A stretch of 64,000 nt of DNA from Clostridia bacterium (GTDB lineage Bacteria > Bacillota > Clostridia > Oscillospirales > Acutalibacteraceae). Location of the stretch: contig JAFYLD010000029.1 of the NCBI GenBank assembly GCA_017537245.1, forward strand, positions 1 through 64,000. The letters are read 5' to 3'. Made by a program: the position numbers and the translations under genes. Below, in pieces: positions 43,942 through 52,666 of the stretch. Numbering within the stretch: position 1 is the stretch's first letter; every line of letters starts with the position of its first letter. The notes under the pieces are model-generated. The model did not search any database and was not told the DNA's origin. It worked only from the letters and a program-made list of their open reading frames with translations.

Positions 43942-44030
43942 ATCATCACCTCTAATTGTACTATACGACTAAAAAACACTTAAAACAATGGATATATCGG
44001 CAATTGGTTGTACTTTTCGATTAAAAACAT

Positions 44031-44058
44031 TGATAAAATTAAAAGCGTATGATAATAT
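44031..44058 (+). promoter_or_regulatory. Promoter of the AraC-type gene
   Basis: TTGATA at 44031-44036 and TAATAT at 44053-44058 have 16-base spacing. The 135-base divergent region also carries the opposite promoter, likely with TATAGT at 43965-43960. Confidence 0.55.
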
Positions 44059-44076
44059 AACGATAGGTGATATAAT

Positions 44077-44895
44077 GTGAAAAAGATAGATTTTTTAAAT
44101 TTATATGAACTTGACTATAATTTAAGCAACATTTTTGCAATGCAACAATTTTGGAGAGATAACATAACTTTTAAAATGAACGTTCCAAGACGTACGAGTT
44201 GCTTGCTATATTTTTGTGGAGGATATGGAAAATACAAATTAAATAACGGTGTTGAGTTATCGGTGCCGATGGGCTCGGTGTTATATATACCAGAAGGTTG
44301 TACGTATGAAACTAAATTTTTCAGACGAGTGAACGACGTTTCCACTACAATACTAATAGAGTTTAATTTGCAGCTACAAGATGGAGAGCATTTTTGTGTG
44401 GCAGATTCTCCAATAATTGTTAAGCAAGACGGTGGCTTGAATATAAAAAATGCGTTTAATAACATTGTTAATTTGTATTCTTCTGCGGTTATTTCACTTT
44501 CTAAAATCAAGGGTATAGTTTATGATTTGTTATCTGATATAAGCTATTCTATTAGGCAACAAAATATCTATTCGAAGAATTTTTATACTATTGCTAAAGG
44601 CATTTCACATTTAGAAAACGAACTTAAAAGCGAAAAAACTGTGGCAGATCTTGCAAAAATGTGTAACGTTAGCGAAAGCACGTTTCGTAGATTGTTTAAA
44701 GAATATACCGGCAAAAGCCCGATAGAGTACCGTATAGATCAACGCATTGAATACGCAAAAAAATTATTGAACACAGGTGAGATGACCGCTTTTGAGGTAG
44801 CGCTTGAATGTGGTTTTGACGATCCGGCATATTTTTGCCGCGTGTTTAAAAAACAAACAGGTGTCACAGCGGTTGAGTATTTAAAAGGATTATAA
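44077..44895 (+). CDS. AraC-family transcriptional regulator
   Basis: The 272-residue protein has an N-terminal cupin-like sensor (about residues 25-100, with VPMGSVLYIPEGCTYE) and a C-terminal pair of helix-turn-helix motifs (about 175-270): VADLAKMCNVSESTFRRLFKEYTG and the second with FDDPAYFCRVFKKQTGVTAVEY. Such proteins usually activate a nearby sugar locus when ligand is bound. The divergent oxidoreductase-permease pair is the obvious target. Start is GTG 44077 behind AGGTGA. Confidence 0.92.
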   Translation: MKKIDFLNLYELDYNLSNIFAMQQFWRDNITFKMNVPRRTSCLLYFCGGYGKYKLNNGVELSVPMGSVLYIPEGCTYETKFFRRVNDVSTTILIEFNLQLQDGEHFCVADSPIIVKQDGGLNIKNAFNNIVNLYSSAVISLSKIKGIVYDLLSDISYSIRQQNIYSKNFYTIAKGISHLENELKSEKTVADLAKMCNVSESTFRRLFKEYTGKSPIEYRIDQRIEYAKKLLNTGEMTAFEVALECGFDDPAYFCRVFKKQTGVTAVEYLKGL

Positions 44896-44897
44896 AA

Positions 44898-44923
44898 AAG
44901 GACAACCAATTCGGTTGTCCTCT
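44898..44923. terminator. Bidirectional terminator
   Basis: AGGACAACC at 44900-44908 pairs with GGTTGTCCT at 44913-44921 around AATTC. It separates the AraC gene from the end of the minus-strand operon. Confidence 0.8.
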
Positions 44924-44928
44924 TGTAT

Positions 44929-45978
44929 TTATTTGCTTTCTTTTGCTATAAATTCTTTTACAAAATCGTCGTCTGCAATTTCGGGGTAGCAAGACCATAG
45001 TCTATCAATTTCTTCTGCTTGACCTTCTGATAATACTTCTGCAGGATTAAGGCAGTGTAGGCTAGTCATTAGACCTTGCTTTTTAAGTACGTAGTGTAGA
45101 CCTGGTATGCAACCTGCAAAGCGGTTTGCCACGTCAAATACTGCTCCATTTGCTTCGGTGAGATGCTCAGCAATGGTGAGTAATTCGGCGTCGATTTTGC
45201 CATTTTCGCGACTTGATTTACATATTTCAAATATTTCTACTGCGCGATTGGTCCAAACCGACCATTGACCCAAAAGACCGCCTACAAAGTATTTTTGTTT
45301 GCCTTCGTGGTTAAATGGTGTGATAAGATCCATAACAATGTGGTCGTCATTGCCTGTGTAAAGTGCAACTTCGTCGGCACGGCTTGATAGCATTACGCCT
45401 TTTACAAGGTCTTGTGTGCGATATCTGTCAAAACAAGCGCATTTAATTGCGACAACGTTTTCTATATCTGCAAGACGAGTCCAATACTCTTTTGAAAGTT
45501 TACGACCGCCAACTGCCTCTTGTAAATAAAAGCCAATTACCGGCATAATTTTGGCTACTGCACGTGTGCGTTCAAGTAATTGCTCTTCGGTCCAACCATT
45601 AAGACCACCGGGGCTAAGTAGCACCGCGTCAAAGCCTAGCTCTTTGGTAAGCTCTGCCTCGCGACAAGCTTGCTCTATACCGCCACAAACACCAGAAATA
45701 CGAACTAGGGTTTTGCCTGTTTCTTTTTCAAACTTTTCCATTTCTGCAATTACAGTTTCGAGTACCGGGCGAAAAAGATTATGCTGTGGGTCGCGTATTT
45801 CGAACTGTGTACTGTGTACTGCCGCTGCAACACCACCAGAGCCTGCAGCCATATAGTATCGCACCATTTTGGCTTGCGCTGCAGGGTCAAATTTGCGATT
45901 TTCGTCAAGGGCGAGGGGAATTGCCGGAATAACAGTACCAGTATGTAAAATCTCTAACGCTTTTTCGTGTCTGTTCAT
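44929..45978 (-). CDS. Dihydrodipicolinate synthase/N-acetylneuraminate lyase family protein
   Basis: The 349-residue protein is a DapA-superfamily class I aldolase: TVIPAIPLALDENRKFD at the start, GSGGVAAAVHSTQF near residue 47, GFDAVLLSPGG near 119, GFYLQEAVGG around the Tyr position, and VVAIKCACFDRY with the Schiff-base Lys near 184. It is longer than DapA and has an unusual tail, so it is probably a sugar-acid or amino-sugar lyase rather than DapA. It shares one base (TAATG) with the epimerase gene upstream and closes a four-gene operon. Confidence 0.85.
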   Translation of the reverse strand: MNRHEKALEILHTGTVIPAIPLALDENRKFDPAAQAKMVRYYMAAGSGGVAAAVHSTQFEIRDPQHNLFRPVLETVIAEMEKFEKETGKTLVRISGVCGGIEQACREAELTKELGFDAVLLSPGGLNGWTEEQLLERTRAVAKIMPVIGFYLQEAVGGRKLSKEYWTRLADIENVVAIKCACFDRYRTQDLVKGVMLSSRADEVALYTGNDDHIVMDLITPFNHEGKQKYFVGGLLGQWSVWTNRAVEIFEICKSSRENGKIDAELLTIAEHLTEANGAVFDVANRFAGCIPGLHYVLKKQGLMTSLHCLNPAEVLSEGQAEEIDRLWSCYPEIADDDFVKEFIAKESK

Positions 45979-47009
45979 TAGTATTTACCATCTCTTTCTT
46001 CAAAGTGTGTAGGTTTGCCAAGACTTTTGCCGCCTTGTAGTAACCATTCGGCTTGCCACTCGATAAGTGTATCAAGGCTAGCGGTTGGATAACCAAACAT
46101 GCTAAACATTTTGCCCGCGTTATTTAGATATGCAGTGTCGGCTTCTTCACCAACAAAAGTAACTTCGCGACCAAGCAAACTAGCCATCTTTTCTGCTGTA
46201 ACTTTAACGCCTGCGGTTTCAGGACCTGTAACGTTTACTATGTTCATATCAGGGCTTGTATGTAGTAGTAAGCGAATAGCTGCTTCATTAGCATCTTTTT
46301 GCCAAATACAGTTAAAGCTTGGCATTGCCGATAGACTGATTGGTTTGTCCGCCAAAATTGATTGAGCAATATCGTGTAGTACGCCGTATTGTAAATCGAT
46401 GGCATAGTTTAAGCGCATAATACAAACGCTTGTACCTAGCGCTTTTGCCGCGTATTCAAACGCTCTTTCACGAGCAAGGCAAGACATTGGGTATTCGCCG
46501 ATAGGTAGAGGTTTTACATCCTCGGTAGCGCCGCCGCTGCTTGTAGCAACTTTTGGATAAAGATTACCGCTAGAAAATACTACGATTTTTGATTTGCTAA
46601 ATTTTTTTGCAGTCATACAGGGGAGCCAAGAGTTCATACCCCAAGTTAAATATTCACTGCCATCGGTACCAAATTTTCTGCCGGCCATAAAAATTACGTT
46701 TTCACAATCGGGTAGTGATTCGAGAGCGCCATCCTTTAGCAAATCGGCGCATATAACCGTTACACCCTCGTTTTCGAGTTTAGTGATAAGCTCTTTATCA
46801 GAAAAACGAGATACGGCATAAATCTTTTTGTCAATGCCTGCTTTTTTTACGGCTTTTGCAGCGAGTGTGCAGATATCCGGTCCCATTTTACCGCCTGCGC
46901 CAAGCACCATAATATCACCATCAATTTTAGCGATATCTTCGATTAGAGCGTCTGATGGGGAGGTCAGCATTTGGTTTAAAATTTCTTGATTCCAAGTAAT
47001 GTTGCTCAT
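45978..47009 (-). CDS. NAD-dependent epimerase/dehydratase-like protein
   Basis: The 343-residue protein has a Rossmann start (IMVLGAGGKMGPDICTLA near residue 35), ENVIFMAGRKFGTDG near 108, an SSGNLYP strand near 145 and IMRLNYAIDLQYG near 200, all typical of extended short-chain dehydrogenases. The active-site YxxxK is not obvious; YPMSCLARERAFEY near 177 may replace it. GGAGAAC precedes the ATG inside the end of the regulator gene. In context it would process the substrate passed to or from the lyase. Confidence 0.8.
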   Translation of the reverse strand: MSNITWNQEILNQMLTSPSDALIEDIAKIDGDIMVLGAGGKMGPDICTLAAKAVKKAGIDKKIYAVSRFSDKELITKLENEGVTVICADLLKDGALESLPDCENVIFMAGRKFGTDGSEYLTWGMNSWLPCMTAKKFSKSKIVVFSSGNLYPKVATSSGGATEDVKPLPIGEYPMSCLARERAFEYAAKALGTSVCIMRLNYAIDLQYGVLHDIAQSILADKPISLSAMPSFNCIWQKDANEAAIRLLLHTSPDMNIVNVTGPETAGVKVTAEKMASLLGREVTFVGEEADTAYLNNAGKMFSMFGYPTASLDTLIEWQAEWLLQGGKSLGKPTHFEERDGKY

Positions 47010-47011
47010 TG

Positions 47012-47632
47012 TTAGTTCTCCTTTATTAAGTATGATAATATTAGTTCAGTTGTATGTTGCTTTCGGCTTTCAATTGCATCTTTTTGAGTAAGGTCAGTGC
47101 CAAAAAGTTTTGATAGGGTATATTGGTTAGAAAAGTTTGCAAAACACGTAGTTATCATTGATAACACGATTTGCAACGAATCAATTTCCGACTTAAAAAT
47201 ACCGTCTGCTTTGCCTTGTTCAATGGCGGCTATAAAGTGTTTTATCGATTTTCGTTCTATGACTTGATTTTCTAGTTGTTTTAGGTAATAACCTTTGTTT
47301 AGATTTTCCCACATAAGAATATTTACAAAACTAGGGTTGTTGTATAGAAAATCAAAATAGGTTGAAATAATGTTTTTAATAAGTTTAACACCGCTAGAGT
47401 TTTCCTTTACTAATCTGTTTTCTACCTGTTCCATTTTAGAATAGTTATGTAGCAAAACTTGTGTGTAAAGTGACTCTTTATCACCAAAGTAGGCATATAT
47501 CATTCGCTTGTTTATATCGGCTTTCGCGGCTATTTCATCAACACGCGCTCCAAAAAAACCTTTTTCGGCAAATTCGAATTCTGCCGCGGTTAAAATGGCA
47601 AGCTTGCTTTTTTGAGGATTTCGTTCTTTCAA
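47012..47632 (-). CDS. TetR-family transcriptional regulator
   Basis: The roughly 206-residue protein has the TetR DNA-binding domain at its N-terminus (AKADINKRMIYAYFGDKESLY, with the helix-turn-helix about residues 20-60) and a C-terminal ligand domain. TTG 47632, overlapping the M20 gene stop as TTGA and 10 bases after GGAGG, is my preferred start; an ATG at 47674 gives 14 more residues. It is the second gene of its own operon and probably represses it through the palindrome at 48740-48759. Confidence 0.88.
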   Translation of the reverse strand: MKERNPQKSKLAILTAAEFEFAEKGFFGARVDEIAAKADINKRMIYAYFGDKESLYTQVLLHNYSKMEQVENRLVKENSSGVKLIKNIISTYFDFLYNNPSFVNILMWENLNKGYYLKQLENQVIERKSIKHFIAAIEQGKADGIFKSEIDSLQIVLSMITTCFANFSNQYTLSKLFGTDLTQKDAIESRKQHTTELILSYLIKEN

Positions 47633-48723
47633 GGTAACTTGTCCTCCCAATTGTAGGTCGCAATTTTTGTCCAAAGTTTAACACCGATATCAAGCACGTC
47701 AAGCGGTACGTAAAACTTTTCGTTATGTAGTGGGGGAGTGTCGCCAATGCCGAGCCATATCATACACGATGGGGCGTATTTGCCAAAATAAGAAAAATCT
47801 TCACCCGCAAGGGTTGAGGTGGCATTATCTTTTATACCAAACTCGTTTGCTAATGTATTTACAATATTTTCATCGTTGTAAACAGGAGGGCAACCACCCT
47901 CGAATTCTAAATTAGCTTTTGTGCCGTAAATGGCAGCGATAGAATTTGCGGTTTTTAGCAGTTTATCTTTTATATCATTTCGCTGTGCTTCAGAGTATGT
48001 GCGAATGGTGGCAAAAATTTCGGAAAAATCGGGAACGATGTTGTGTACCACACCGCTATGAATGCTACCACAAAAAAGTAGCGCGTTATCATCGGCAATA
48101 CTATCTTTTATTTCTTTAAAAGAAGATACCATATCTACCGCAGAAAGCAGCGCGTTATTTCCTTTTTCTTGTTGCGAACAATGTGACGATTTGCCATAAA
48201 ATCTAATTTTTGCAAAATCGCTAGATGCCATCAAAGCGCCTGACTTTGTTACCGCTGTTCCAAAAGGTACCTGTGGCCATACGTGCATCGCAAAGCAAGC
48301 TATTAGGTTGTGGGGGATGACGTCGTTTATTATTTTTATAGCGCCAGTTGTTGGTTCCTCTGCAGGTTGCCAAACAAAACGAATATTATGGTGTATAGCT
48401 TGGCCATAAAGTGTTTTAGCGGTATTTAATAACATGGCGGTATGGGCATCGTGACCACATGCATGCATAACACCGGCGTTTTGTGAAGTAAATTCAACTT
48501 CGCTGCCTTCGGTTATAGGCAACGCGTCTATATCGGCGCGTAAAAGCACCCAAGGTAAATTATCGCCACATATTAAATCAGCATAAACACCAGTATCGCC
48601 AACAATAACAGGTGAGTAGCCAATGCTTTTAAGCGCGTTATATATGTATTTAGATGTTTCAAACTCTTTTTCAGATATTTCGGGTATTTTATGTAAATTT
48701 TTATAATGTTCAATAACGGACAT
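47629..48723 (-). CDS. M20-family amidohydrolase
   Basis: The 364-residue metallopeptidase-fold enzyme matches the aminoacylase/hippurate hydrolase branch: LHKIPEISEKEFET at the start, LLRADIDALPI near residue 69, the metal-binding HACGHDAHTAML near 91-101, QPAEEPTTGA near 129 with the catalytic Glu, and a late TLAGEDFSYF. It removes acyl groups from amino acids or amino sugars. As first gene of the operon with an epimerase and a lyase, it may deacylate the substrate. GGAGG is well placed. Confidence 0.9.
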   Translation of the reverse strand: MSVIEHYKNLHKIPEISEKEFETSKYIYNALKSIGYSPVIVGDTGVYADLICGDNLPWVLLRADIDALPITEGSEVEFTSQNAGVMHACGHDAHTAMLLNTAKTLYGQAIHHNIRFVWQPAEEPTTGAIKIINDVIPHNLIACFAMHVWPQVPFGTAVTKSGALMASSDFAKIRFYGKSSHCSQQEKGNNALLSAVDMVSSFKEIKDSIADDNALLFCGSIHSGVVHNIVPDFSEIFATIRTYSEAQRNDIKDKLLKTANSIAAIYGTKANLEFEGGCPPVYNDENIVNTLANEFGIKDNATSTLAGEDFSYFGKYAPSCMIWLGIGDTPPLHNEKFYVPLDVLDIGVKLWTKIATYNWEDKLP

Positions 48724-48739
48724 AACGATACCTCCAAAT

Positions 48740-48759
48740 AAGTAACTGTTTGGTTACTT
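48740..48759. promoter_or_regulatory. Palindromic operator, likely TetR-type
   Basis: AAGTAAC at 48740-48746 and GTTACTT at 48753-48759 form a perfect inverted repeat with a 6-base centre. It lies just downstream of the -10 box of the minus-strand promoter, where a repressor would block transcription. Confidence 0.75.
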
Positions 48760-48761
48760 GA

Positions 48762-48790
48762 ATTTTACCATAGAATATCTAATTTGTCAA
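48762..48790 (-). promoter_or_regulatory. Sigma-A promoter of the M20-tetR-epimerase-lyase operon
   Basis: On the minus strand TTGACA (48790-48785) and TAAAAT (48767-48762) have 17-base spacing. The operator palindrome starts three bases downstream. Confidence 0.8.
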
Positions 48791-48793
48791 TAA

Positions 48794-48820
48794 AAAGACG
48801 GCTCGATATGAGCCGTCTTT
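48794..48820. terminator. Terminator of the Cys-rich microprotein gene
   Basis: AAAGACGGCTC at 48794-48804 pairs with GAGCCGTCTTT at 48810-48820 around GATAT. T-runs exist on both strands; on the minus strand it lies right after the 41-residue gene. Confidence 0.85.
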
Positions 48821-48842
48821 TTTTAGTTGTATGGATTTTTGA

Positions 48843-48968
48843 TTAGCAACCGCAACCGTTGTTGCAACCACAGCCACAACCATTGTCAGCAGTGTTGTTA
48901 CCGCAGCAGCAGAACAAGAGGATGAGGATAATAATCCAAGTACAACCACCAAAGCCATTATTACACAT
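48843..48968 (-). CDS. Cys-rich microprotein, chorion-class high-cysteine type
   Basis: The 41-residue protein reads MCNN, then Gly/Cys residues, one hydrophobic helix (WIIILILLF, about 11-19), CCCG, and a tail of G-C repeats; 11 of 41 residues are Cys. AAGGAGG lies eight bases before the ATG and a terminator follows, so it is a true gene. Similar Clostridia proteins are named high-cysteine HCB proteins; YjcZ-type sporulation microproteins of Bacillus share the Gly-Cys plus helix plan. It may sit in a membrane or the spore coat. Confidence 0.7.
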   Translation of the reverse strand: MCNNGFGGCTWIIILILLFCCCGNNTADNGCGCGCNNGCGC

Positions 48969-48995
48969 AATCAAGACCTCCTTATTTGTCTTTCA

Positions 48996-49010
48996 TCACA
49001 TACTATGTGA
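48996..49010. promoter_or_regulatory. Perfect 15-base palindrome
   Basis: TCACATA-C-TATGTGA lies 28 bases upstream of the microprotein ATG, between it and the ctsR promoter. It could be an operator or form a hairpin in the microprotein leader. Confidence 0.45.
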
Positions 49011-49052
49011 AAGTGTGGTAGTGTGTTACAAAAAATACAAAATAAATATTTA

Positions 49053-49081
49053 TTGACTTTTCCTGACTTTCCGATTATAAT
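49053..49081 (+). promoter_or_regulatory. Sigma-A promoter of ctsR-clpC
   Basis: TTGACT at 49053-49058 and TATAAT at 49076-49081 have 17-base spacing. CtsR heptads lie over the -35 region (degenerate) and just downstream of the -10 box. Confidence 0.85.
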
Positions 49082-49083
49082 AA

Positions 49084-49100
49084 AGTCAAAGAAGGTCAAA
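49084..49100 (+). promoter_or_regulatory. CtsR operator
   Basis: AGTCAAA-GAA-GGTCAAA matches the tandem heptad consensus bound by CtsR (A/GGTCAAA, three-base spacer, A/GGTCAAA). Its place right after the -10 box fits autorepression. A degenerate second copy in reverse orientation (ATTGACT, TTT, CCTGACT) lies at 49052-49068. Confidence 0.9.
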
Positions 49101-49125
49101 GTTTTTTAAAAGGGGATTTTTAATT

Positions 49126-49578
49126 ATGAAAATAAGCGATTTAATTACAAGTGAAATACTGCGAATGTTAAACGAATCAGAGGAGAATACCGCCGAAATT
49201 CAGCGTAACGATTTTGCTAGTTTAATAGGTTGCGCGCCTAGTCAGATTAACTACGTTTTGTCATCGCGATTTACCCCTGAGCATGGTTATATTATCGAAA
49301 GTCGTCGTGGTGGCGGCGGTTATATAAAAATTAGACGTGTTGTAATGCGTAAAGGGGCCGCCTTTATGCATATAATTAATGCGATAGGTGATAGTATCGA
49401 TATGATGAGCGCACGCATAGTTATCGAAAACTGTTTGCAGTCAGAGCTTATTAGTACCGATACTGCGCGTGTTATGTATGCGGCATTATCTAACAACGTT
49501 ATGCGTAGCGTGCCAGTTATTTTGCAAGATAGTTTGCGCGCAGCAATACTAAAAGAAATGTTGCTTGTACAAATTTAA
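49126..49578 (+). CDS. ctsR: Class III stress-gene repressor CtsR
   Basis: The 150-residue protein has the CtsR winged helix: ISDLITSEILRMLN at the start, FASLIGCAPSQINYVLSSRF near residue 27 and the wing RRGGGGYIKIRR near 60-71. It represses clp genes and is released by heat or protein stress. The operator in its promoter matches. In Bacillus mcsA and mcsB follow it; here the next gene is clpC, so arginine-kinase control is not encoded in this operon. Confidence 0.95.
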   Translation: MKISDLITSEILRMLNESEENTAEIQRNDFASLIGCAPSQINYVLSSRFTPEHGYIIESRRGGGGYIKIRRVVMRKGAAFMHIINAIGDSIDMMSARIVIENCLQSELISTDTARVMYAALSNNVMRSVPVILQDSLRAAILKEMLLVQI

Positions 49579-49658
49579 AATTTTTGGCTTTAAAGATTTC
49601 GAATACGTCAATAATTACTTATAGTAGTGTAAATGTGCTTTAAAGGAGGTTTTTGATA

Positions 49659-52109
49659 GTGAAGTATAACTTTAGTGGATTTAACGAAAAAGCTAATGAA
49701 AGCTTAAATCAGGCTATAAATTGCGCAGGTCAAATGGGACACATGTACGTTGGCAGTGAGCACTTGTTATTGGGTTTGTTGCGTGTAGGTAGTGGTGTCG
49801 CCGTATCTATACTAAATAAATATGGTATCACCGCCGATAATGTAGATACACTTATTCGACGAAATATCGGTACTGGTACCCCAACAAAACTATCTCCCGA
49901 TTATTTTACTCCTCGCGCCAAACGTGTAATAGAAATAGCGATACAAACTGCTAGAAATATGGGCAAAAAATACGTTGGTACCGAGCATATTTTGATGGGT
50001 ATTTTAAGCGAGCAAGATAATTATGCAATTCGCTTTATAAAAGAATTAGGTTGCGACGTAACAATTATTATAACAAACGCGTTTGAGAATTCGGGCGTTC
50101 AACCACAGGATTTTGATAATACTAATACAAAATCCAACGATACAAAATCTCAAAAAACCAAGACCGAAACCTTAGAAAAATATGGTCGCGATTTAACAGC
50201 AGAGGCAAAAAAAGGCAAGATAGACCCCGTTATTGGCAGAGAAACAGAGGTTGAGAGAATAATTCAAATTCTTTGTCGCCGCACAAAAAATAATCCATGC
50301 CTTATTGGTGAACCAGGCGTTGGTAAAACCGCTATTATAGAGGGACTTGCCGAGCGTATAGTTGACGGCAACGTACCCGATATTTTGCAAGATAAACGTG
50401 TATTTACACTTGACCTTACCGGTATGGTGGCGGGTACTAAGTACCGTGGCGATTTTGAAGAGCGTATAAAAGCGGTGGTTGACGAGGTAAAGGCTGCCGA
50501 TGATATAATTTTGTTCATAGACGAAATTCATACTATTATTGGCGCAGGCTCTGCCGAGGGTTCTACCGACGCGGCCAATATACTAAAACCATCGTTAGCG
50601 CGTGGCGATTTTCAGCTTATTGGCGCTACAACTATTAGCGAATATCGTAAAAATATAGAAAAAGACTCGGCTCTTGAACGACGTTTTCAAACAGTTATGG
50701 TTGCCGAGCCTAACGAAGATGACGCTATTTTGATTTTAAAAGGCTTAAAAGACAAATATGAAGCGCATCATAAGGTTGTAATTACTGATGATGCGATTAC
50801 AGCCGCAGTAAAACTGTCATCAAGATATATAAATGACCGCTTTTTACCAGACAAGGCGATAGACCTTATAGATGAAGCGGCGTCGCGAGTGAGACTTTCA
50901 TCTAGTAAACCGTCTGATGAATTAAAGCAAAAAGAAGAAAAATTAGCTCAAATTAATGCCGAAAAAGATGATGCAATCACTTCGCAAGAATATGAGCGAG
51001 CAGCTCAGTTGCGTGACAAGGAAAAGACGTTAGAACAAGAAATTGAACAACTAAAGGACCAAAGAAATATCAAAAACGCGCACGCGTCAGGCGAGGTTAC
51101 CGAGCATACTATCGCCGAGATCGTGTCACTTTGGACAGGTGTACCTGTGGTGCAACTTACCGAAGAAGAAAGCGCAAGACTTTTAAAACTAGAAAACGTT
51201 TTGCACAATCGTCTAGTAGGTCAGTCTGAAGCTGTAACCGCCGTATCAAAGGCAATTAGACGTGGTCGAGTTGGTCTTAAAGACCCAAAACGACCAATCG
51301 GCTCGTTTATCTTTTTAGGTCCTACTGGCGTAGGTAAAACCGAGCTGTGCAAGGCGCTTGCCGAGGCAATGTTTGGCAGCGAAAATATGATGATTCGACT
51401 TGATATGTCAGAGTATATGGAAAAGCACGCCGTATCGCGTCTTGTGGGCTCGCCACCCGGATACGTAGGTTTTGAAGAGGGGGGTCAGCTCACCGAAAAG
51501 GTGCGTCGTACACCATACTCGGTAATCCTTTTCGATGAGATTGAAAAGGCGCATCCGGACGTGTTTAATATATTGCTTCAAATATTAGAAGACGGTATTT
51601 TAACCGATTCGCAGGGCAGAAAGGTTGACTTTAAGAATACGGTTATAATCATGACGTCAAACGTTGGCGCGCGACTAATAACCGATAAAAAAGTTTCGTT
51701 TGGTTTTGGTAGTAGTGATGCTCAAAATGAAAAGGACGTAAAATCACGCGTGTTAGAAGAACTAAAAGGCGCTTTTCGTCCAGAGTTTTTAAATCGTGTT
51801 GACGATATTATTGTGTTTAGTAAATTAAGTCAAGATGAAATAAAGGAAATTGCCGCCAAAATGCTTGAAAACTTAAAGAAAAGACTTAACAATCTAAATA
51901 TAACAATTTCTTTTACTGATGCTGTTGTTACCGCGCTTGCCGATAAAGGATTTGATGCAGTATATGGCGCAAGACCTCTTCGTCGCGAGATACAAAACCG
52001 TATCGAAGATGCGCTTAGCGAAAAGATACTTGACGCATCAATAAAAAACGGCGATAACGTTATATGTGATTTTGTCGAAAATGAATTTGTGTTTTCGGTA
52101 AAAAACTAA
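49659..52109 (+). CDS. clpC: ATP-dependent Clp protease ATPase subunit ClpC
   Basis: The 816-residue AAA+ unfoldase has two N-terminal Clp repeats (about residues 4-145), a first AAA module with GEPGVGKTA near 214, a UVR-like coiled segment ([12 protein letters not shown] near 445), a second AAA module with GPTGVGKTE near 553, and a D2-small domain. It feeds ClpP. GTG 49659 is nine bases after AAAGGAGG; TTG 49653 is too close. Transcribed with ctsR, and followed by two redox genes. Confidence 0.96.
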   Translation: MKYNFSGFNEKANESLNQAINCAGQMGHMYVGSEHLLLGLLRVGSGVAVSILNKYGITADNVDTLIRRNIGTGTPTKLSPDYFTPRAKRVIEIAIQTARNMGKKYVGTEHILMGILSEQDNYAIRFIKELGCDVTIIITNAFENSGVQPQDFDNTNTKSNDTKSQKTKTETLEKYGRDLTAEAKKGKIDPVIGRETEVERIIQILCRRTKNNPCLIGEPGVGKTAIIEGLAERIVDGNVPDILQDKRVFTLDLTGMVAGTKYRGDFEERIKAVVDEVKAADDIILFIDEIHTIIGAGSAEGSTDAANILKPSLARGDFQLIGATTISEYRKNIEKDSALERRFQTVMVAEPNEDDAILILKGLKDKYEAHHKVVITDDAITAAVKLSSRYINDRFLPDKAIDLIDEAASRVRLSSSKPSDELKQKEEKLAQINAEKDDAITSQEYERAAQLRDKEKTLEQEIEQLKDQRNIKNAHASGEVTEHTIAEIVSLWTGVPVVQLTEEESARLLKLENVLHNRLVGQSEAVTAVSKAIRRGRVGLKDPKRPIGSFIFLGPTGVGKTELCKALAEAMFGSENMMIRLDMSEYMEKHAVSRLVGSPPGYVGFEEGGQLTEKVRRTPYSVILFDEIEKAHPDVFNILLQILEDGILTDSQGRKVDFKNTVIIMTSNVGARLITDKKVSFGFGSSDAQNEKDVKSRVLEELKGAFRPEFLNRVDDIIVFSKLSQDEIKEIAAKMLENLKKRLNNLNITISFTDAVVTALADKGFDAVYGARPLRREIQNRIEDALSEKILDASIKNGDNVICDFVENEFVFSVKN

Positions 52110-52122
52110 GGAGGTGTCCATC

Positions 52123-52323
52123 GTGGCTATAAAATTAAATCCAAATAAAGACGTAGTCGAGACCATTAAGCAAGGTCTTAAAGAAAAGGATGGATACTGT
52201 CCTTGTCGCATGCAAAAATTACCTGAGTACAAGTGCATTTGTGACGAATTTAAAGCGCAGATGGCAGACCCTGATTTTGAAGGGTTTTGTCACTGTATGT
52301 TATACTATAAATCAAAAGATTAA
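52123..52323 (+). CDS. Ferredoxin:thioredoxin reductase catalytic-subunit-like protein
   Basis: The 66-residue protein has the three Cys pairs of FTR beta: CPC, CIC and CHC in GYCPCRMQ, YKCICDE and GFCHCMLY, with the spacing of enzymes that bind a 4Fe-4S cluster beside a redox disulfide. It reduces thioredoxin with electrons from ferredoxin. GTG 52123 follows GGAGG at eight bases. The thioredoxin gene is next, so enzyme and substrate are adjacent. It is shorter than plant FTR and resembles anaerobe versions. Confidence 0.88.
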   Translation: MAIKLNPNKDVVETIKQGLKEKDGYCPCRMQKLPEYKCICDEFKAQMADPDFEGFCHCMLYYKSKD

Positions 52324-52334
52324 GAGGGAATAAT

Positions 52335-52631
52335 ATGTTAAAAAAATTGGACGTTAATAATTTTGAAAGTGAAATAAACAGTGGTACTATACTTGTCGAT
52401 TTTTATGCCGATTGGTGTGGACCTTGCAAAATGATAGCACCGTTTGTTGAAGAAATTGCAAATGAGCGCGTTGATATTACTGTCGGCAAGGTAAACGTAG
52501 ATACCGATGCTCAAATTGCGATTAAACTAGGAATTTCTAGTATTCCGACGTTGATCGTTTTTAAAGATGGCAAAGAAACCGCAAGGGCAGTAGGCTATCG
52601 TGCAAAAGACGATATACTTGCAATGTTATAA
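52335..52631 (+). CDS. trxA: Thioredoxin
   Basis: The 98-residue protein has the thioredoxin fold with DFYADWCGPCKM active site near residue 30 and the cis-Pro in SSIPTLIVFKDG. It reduces protein disulfides. Placed 11 bases after the FTR-like gene, it is the likely acceptor of that enzyme's electrons, an arrangement that would link ferredoxin to protein thiols without NADPH. Confidence 0.95.
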   Translation: MLKKLDVNNFESEINSGTILVDFYADWCGPCKMIAPFVEEIANERVDITVGKVNVDTDAQIAIKLGISSIPTLIVFKDGKETARAVGYRAKDDILAML

Positions 52632-52633
52632 TT

Positions 52634-52664
52634 AAAAGAGCTGTCTAGTTTAGACAGCTCTTTA
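52634..52664. terminator. Bidirectional terminator
   Basis: Arms 52635-52647 and 52651-52663 pair over 13 positions around a 3-base loop, with T/A runs on both sides. It ends trxA and the converging gene. Confidence 0.9.
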
Positions 52665-52666
52665 TT

